DNA of 64,000 nucleotides, taken from NCBI GenBank assembly GCA_030637025.1, contig DAOVVV010000008.1, positions 7,331 to 71,330 on the forward strand, read 5' to 3'. The position numbers and the translations under genes were made by a program. Positions 61,440 through 64,000 of the stretch are shown in pieces (position 1 is the stretch's first letter; each line of letters begins with the position of its first letter). The DNA is from JAGLHV01 sp023143305 [NCBI: Clostridia bacterium] (lineage in GTDB: Bacteria; CBDUZB01; JAGLHV01). A model generated the notes under the pieces. The model was not told the DNA's origin and searched no databases. It worked only from the letters and a program-made list of their open reading frames with translations.

Positions 61440-62607
61440 AATTTTAAAACTCAATAAGATTTCAGCAGACGGGCTGGCTGTTTTTCCTTTGGATAGATAT
61501 GAAATCGGGACAGAAATTATAAATCCGGATGTAATAGTGATACGAAGCTCTAATATGTGCGATATGGATTTACCAGAAGCATTACTATCCGTAGGACGGG
61601 CTGGTGCGGGAGTGAATAATATCCCTGTTTCACGATGCTCAGAGAAAGGGATTGTCGTTTTTAATACTCCGGGGGCAAATGCCAACGCAGTTAAGGAAAT
61701 GGCGATAGCCGGTTTATTTTTGGCGTCTCGAGATATTGCAGAAGGAATCAGTTTCTCACAATCTCTAAAAGGAAAAGGAGCTGAAGTTCCCGCTCTCGTT
61801 GAAGGGAACAAAAAAAAGTTTGCAGGGCAGGAGATCAAGGGAAAAACTCTTGGCGTGATTGGGCTTGGAAAGATTGGTGTAATGGTTGCCAACAGTGCTA
61901 TTGATTTAGGGATGCGTGTAATCGGATATGACCCGTTTCTTTCAGTAGAATCCGCATGGGGATTGTCCAGGGAAGTTCAGCGTGCGGACGGAATGGATGC
62001 GTTGATAAGTGATGCCGACTATATTTCGGTACATACTCCTTTAACGGATAAAACCCGCGGGATGATTGATGCTAAAAAATTTGCTCTCATGAAAAAAGGG
62101 GTGCGTCTTTTAAATTTTTCGCGAGGGGGAATTATTAACAATGACGACTTGCGGGCGGCTATTAATAATGGGACGGTTTGGCGTTATGTAACGGATTTTC
62201 CTGATGACAAACTTCTTAATATGGAAAATGTTATCGCGATTCCGCATTTAGGTGCGTCAACCCAAGAGGCTGAAAGGAATTGTGCCGTTATGGTTGCTGA
62301 ACAGATTAAGGATTTTATCGAGAATGGAAATATCAGAAATTCGGTAAATTATCCTGACAGCAAGTTGGCAATAAATTCCGATTTTCGTTTAATGATCATG
62401 AACAAAAATATTCCCAACATGGTCGGGCAGATTTCCACAATTCTTGCGACAGCCAATATTAATATTGTTGAGATGTTAAATAAAAGTAAAGGGGATTACG
62501 CTTACAATATTATTGACGTTTCTACTATGCCGGATGAGGAAACATTAAAGGCGATGTACAGTATTAAAGGTATTGTGAAAGTCAGAGCTTTACGCCTAAA
62601 AAAATAA
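61432..62607 (+). CDS. serA: D-3-phosphoglycerate dehydrogenase
   Basis: SerA oxidises 3-phosphoglycerate to 3-phosphohydroxypyruvate with NAD+. The 391-residue protein has the Rossmann motif GVIGLGKIGVMVANSA, catalytic Arg in NFSRGGIINND and His in IPHLGASTQEAE, and a C-terminal ACT domain (about 320-391, NMVGQISTILATANINIVEM) that usually senses serine. It is the short ACT-type of anaerobes. GGAGGAGGG precedes the ATG at 61432; an ATG at 61405 is in frame but inside serC without a site. Its end is followed by a hairpin. Confidence 0.94.
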   Translation: MYKILKLNKISADGLAVFPLDRYEIGTEIINPDVIVIRSSNMCDMDLPEALLSVGRAGAGVNNIPVSRCSEKGIVVFNTPGANANAVKEMAIAGLFLASRDIAEGISFSQSLKGKGAEVPALVEGNKKKFAGQEIKGKTLGVIGLGKIGVMVANSAIDLGMRVIGYDPFLSVESAWGLSREVQRADGMDALISDADYISVHTPLTDKTRGMIDAKKFALMKKGVRLLNFSRGGIINNDDLRAAINNGTVWRYVTDFPDDKLLNMENVIAIPHLGASTQEAERNCAVMVAEQIKDFIENGNIRNSVNYPDSKLAINSDFRLMIMNKNIPNMVGQISTILATANINIVEMLNKSKGDYAYNIIDVSTMPDEETLKAMYSIKGIVKVRALRLKK

Positions 62608-62629
62608 TTTAGGTTCATTAGGTGCCCCC

Positions 62630-62662
62630 CTTTGTTTTCTGTGAGTTTTGGGAAAAACAAAG
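62630..62662 (+). terminator. hairpin after serA
   Basis: CTTTGTTTT (62630-62638) pairs with AAAACAAAG (62654-62662) around a 15-nt loop. It lies 23 bp after the serA stop. The T-run is only partial. Confidence 0.4.
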
Positions 62663-62801
62663 AAGCGTAATTTTAATTAAATTTATTTTGTAAGTTTTAT
62701 TTTTTTATTTCAATATAAGTTTTTTTACGATACTTAAATATTTACCGATTTTGGGGTTATCCTTTATCAATCTGAAATAATCACTGCTTAAAAACTTTAT
62801 T

Positions 62802-62960
62802 TACGGTGTTTTCTTATCTTTGTCCGGTAAATATTCAGTATCGTAGTAATATCTGTTTTTTTGAAAAATAAATGTCTTATCGCCAATGGTTAACATTGCC
62901 TGTTTTAATTTTTCTTCAAGCTTTCCATCGAAGATTGTTCCGGAAGATATTATGGAAGGC
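62802..62960 (-). pseudogene. C-terminal gene remnant
   Basis: On the minus strand an open frame without start ends at about 62802. It reads in part IISSGTIFDGKLEEKLKQAM and then GDKTFIFQKNRYYDTEYLPD. The copy 1 repeat before serC contains the matching IISSGT stretch after LFVYSGDFFKGVENVKS, whereas copy 2 is frameshifted at that point. This suggests two decayed pieces of the same gene. The family was not recognised. Confidence 0.4.
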
Positions 62961-63062
62961 AGGAGACATCTTACATTTCCACACCTTTAAAAAAGTTCCC
63001 TGAGTAGACAAATAGTCTAAAATTTTAATTTTTTTACTTGGCTCTTTTGTATTAAAACACTA
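62937..63062. repeat. copy 2 of a direct repeat flanking serC-serA
   Basis: It matches 59899-60030 in order and orientation, from GTTCCGGAAGATATTATGGA to TTTTGTATTAAAA, with an extra GGCAGGAGACATC-type insertion after the first block. Confidence 0.7.
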
Positions 63063-63133
63063 AAAACAGCTTCTATTTTATTTAGTTGTTCGCTTTAGTA
63101 TAATTTAGTATAATAACTAATAAAGTCCGGAGG

Positions 63134-63169
63134 GTAGAAGTTCAAAAATAAAACATTTTTGATACTACT
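63134..63169. repeat. compact inverted repeat with element C-type arms
   Basis: GTAGAAGTTCAAAAAT faces ATTTTTGATACTAC across AAAAC. The arms resemble element C ends (TAGTGTCAAAAA/TTTTTGACATTAC), without interior. It lies 23 bp before the PEBP start. Confidence 0.45.
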
Positions 63170-63192
63170 TAATTTAATCAGGGGATGGTAAT

Positions 63193-63630
63193 ATGAAATT
63201 AACCAGTTCCGCATTTGTTGACGGGGGAAATATTCCTTCAAAGTATACTTGTGATGATAAAAATATATCCCCACCGTTAGAAATAAGTGATGTCCCTAAA
63301 AACGCTGAGATATTAGTCCTTATTATGGATGATCCTGATGCACCTATGGGGACGTTTGTTCACTGGGTGGTATGGAATATTCCTAAGGATACCGTAAATA
63401 TCCCGGAAGGGACTGAACCGGCGGGGGTACAGGGTATAACAGACTTTGGCAAAACAGGATATGGCGCACCTTGTCCACCTTCAGGAACCCATTCTTATAG
63501 GCTCAGGTTATATGCTTTAAATAAAAAGTTGGAACTGAAGGAAAAGTCAGGGAAGAAAGATGTAGAAATAGCTATGGAGGAATATATCATTGAGAGCGTT
63601 TTATTAACGGGGAAATATAAGAGAAGCTGA
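63193..63630 (+). CDS. PEBP family protein (YbhB/YbcL type)
   Basis: The 145-residue protein matches the bacterial phosphatidylethanolamine-binding (Raf kinase inhibitor-like) family: KLTSSAFVDGGNIPSKYTCDD, NISPPLEIS, MDDPDAPMGTFVHWVVWNIP, and the anion pocket residues in YGAPCPPSGTHSYRLRLYAL. The ligand is unknown in bacteria. It has no signal peptide. The start has a weak GGGGA site. A SufC-like gene follows 41 bp later. Confidence 0.92.
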   Translation: MKLTSSAFVDGGNIPSKYTCDDKNISPPLEISDVPKNAEILVLIMDDPDAPMGTFVHWVVWNIPKDTVNIPEGTEPAGVQGITDFGKTGYGAPCPPSGTHSYRLRLYALNKKLELKEKSGKKDVEIAMEEYIIESVLLTGKYKRS

Positions 63631-63671
63631 ATTAAAAGGAAAATATGATTCAAAAAGGGGATAGATTTTAA

Positions 63672-64000
63672 ATGTTAAGGATAGAAAATTTAAGTGTTTC
63701 AGTATCGGGAAAAGAAGTCTTAACTGATATAAACCTTGAAATTAAGAAGGGTGAAAGACTTGCCGTTCTTGGCCCGAATGGTTCGGGTAAAACTTCCCTT
63801 CTTATGGCCATAATGGGTTTTTCCGATTATAAAATTACCCGGGGAAATATTATATTTAAAGGAAAACAAATAAATGGTTTATCTATTGATGAGCGTGCTC
63901 GTTTAGGCATGGGAATTATATTCCAGAGGCCGCCTACGATAAGAGGGGTTCGGCTTAGGCAGATGGTAAATATGATAAAGCATAATGATTTTGACACTGA
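63672..64000 (+). CDS. sufC: SufC-like ABC ATPase, N-terminal part (3' cut by window)
   Basis: The ATG at 63672 with AAAAGGGGATAG upstream opens a frame to the window end (109 codons). It starts LRIENLSVSVSGKEVLTDIN, then Walker A GPNGSGKTSLLMAIMG and the Q-loop GMGIIFQRPPTIRGVRL, which resembles the SufC type (FQxPxxIxGV). SufC helps assemble Fe-S clusters. The signature, Walker B and partner genes lie outside the window, so the assignment to SufC over other soluble ABC ATPases is likely but not certain. Confidence 0.8.
   Translation, partial: MLRIENLSVSVSGKEVLTDINLEIKKGERLAVLGPNGSGKTSLLMAIMGFSDYKITRGNIIFKGKQINGLSIDERARLGMGIIFQRPPTIRGVRLRQMVNMIKHNDFDT

Larger units (their letters stand above)
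62608..63192. other. 585-bp gap after serA with gene remnant and repeat
   Basis: It holds a hairpin after serA, copy 2 of the serC-flanking repeat, a minus-strand remnant frame and a compact element C-type inverted repeat at 63134-63169 before the PEBP gene. No intact gene was seen. Confidence 0.55.

Noticed and set aside
60342-62607. serC-serA as a horizontally acquired island by base composition
   Set aside because: Hand counts of two short pieces gave about 40 percent GC, not clearly different from gltB or carB; only the flanking repeats are unusual.

Overview
The window reads as chromosomal DNA of an uncultivated, AT-rich, diderm anaerobe. A beta-barrel porin with signal peptide, lipoprotein signals and a Pst phosphate system indicate two membranes. 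Desulfoferrodoxin, two rubrerythrins, Fe-S flavoproteins, a radical SAM enzyme and a D-lactate dehydrogenase indicate an oxygen-sensitive, partly fermentative life. Gene content and the many short palindromic repeats resemble genomes of candidate phyla such as Omnitrophota or Desantisbacteria, but this placement is a guess. No rRNA, tRNA or CRISPR array was seen.

Layout. 1-17016 is a nitrogen and amidotransfer block: the end of glnA, a class I amidotransferase, a Fis-type HTH gene overlapping glutamine-dependent nadE, gltB-gltD, carA, carB and a second, stand-alone FMN glutamate-synthase-like protein. 17218-25959 is mixed: a TrkA-C membrane protein, a metallopeptidase/ATP-grasp ligase pair, MATE and BaiN/YhiN-type flavoprotein genes, a DNA-repair type radical SAM protein and a Bax-inhibitor-1 family protein. 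26005-31922 is a sugar block: a small lipoprotein, a GT4 glycosyltransferase, a beta-phosphoglucomutase/trehalose-6-phosphatase fusion and a GH65 phosphorylase carrying a degenerate receiver domain. 31974-35721 holds CBS, Deg-type protease, PPC/DUF296 and unknown genes. 35744-44993 holds an exported isoaspartyl methyltransferase and then a full phosphate regulon (phoB, phoR, porin, pstSCAB, phoU) with two Pho-box-like sites. 45229-51638 contains a metallophosphoesterase, mtnA with a class II aldolase (methylthioadenosine/DHAP-shunt type), a NifX-like protein, a methyltransferase, an Fe-S flavoprotein, an Rrf2 regulator with an operator-like palindrome, and D-lactate dehydrogenase. 51890-57393 is an oxygen-defence and thiol-redox block. 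57478-59756 holds small membrane and helical proteins of unknown role. 60342-64000 holds serC-serA, a PEBP-family protein and the start of a SufC-like ATPase.

Between the genes lie several interacting families of short palindromic repeats. P is a 20-bp palindrome, usually found as an inverted pair. Element A is about 140 bp, has ends of the type GTTCTGCAAAATA/TATTTTGCAGAAC around a P pair, and sits just upstream of strong ribosome binding sites. Element B has ends CAGACTGTGTC/GACACAGTCTG and is found in the loop of P with a TTC duplication. Element C has ends of the type TAGTGTCAAAAA/TTTTTGACATTA. One P pair encloses a small GIY-YIG nuclease gene, which suggests a REPIN-like mobile system whose enzyme is a GIY-YIG nuclease. 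This is the most interesting candidate for an undescribed system here.
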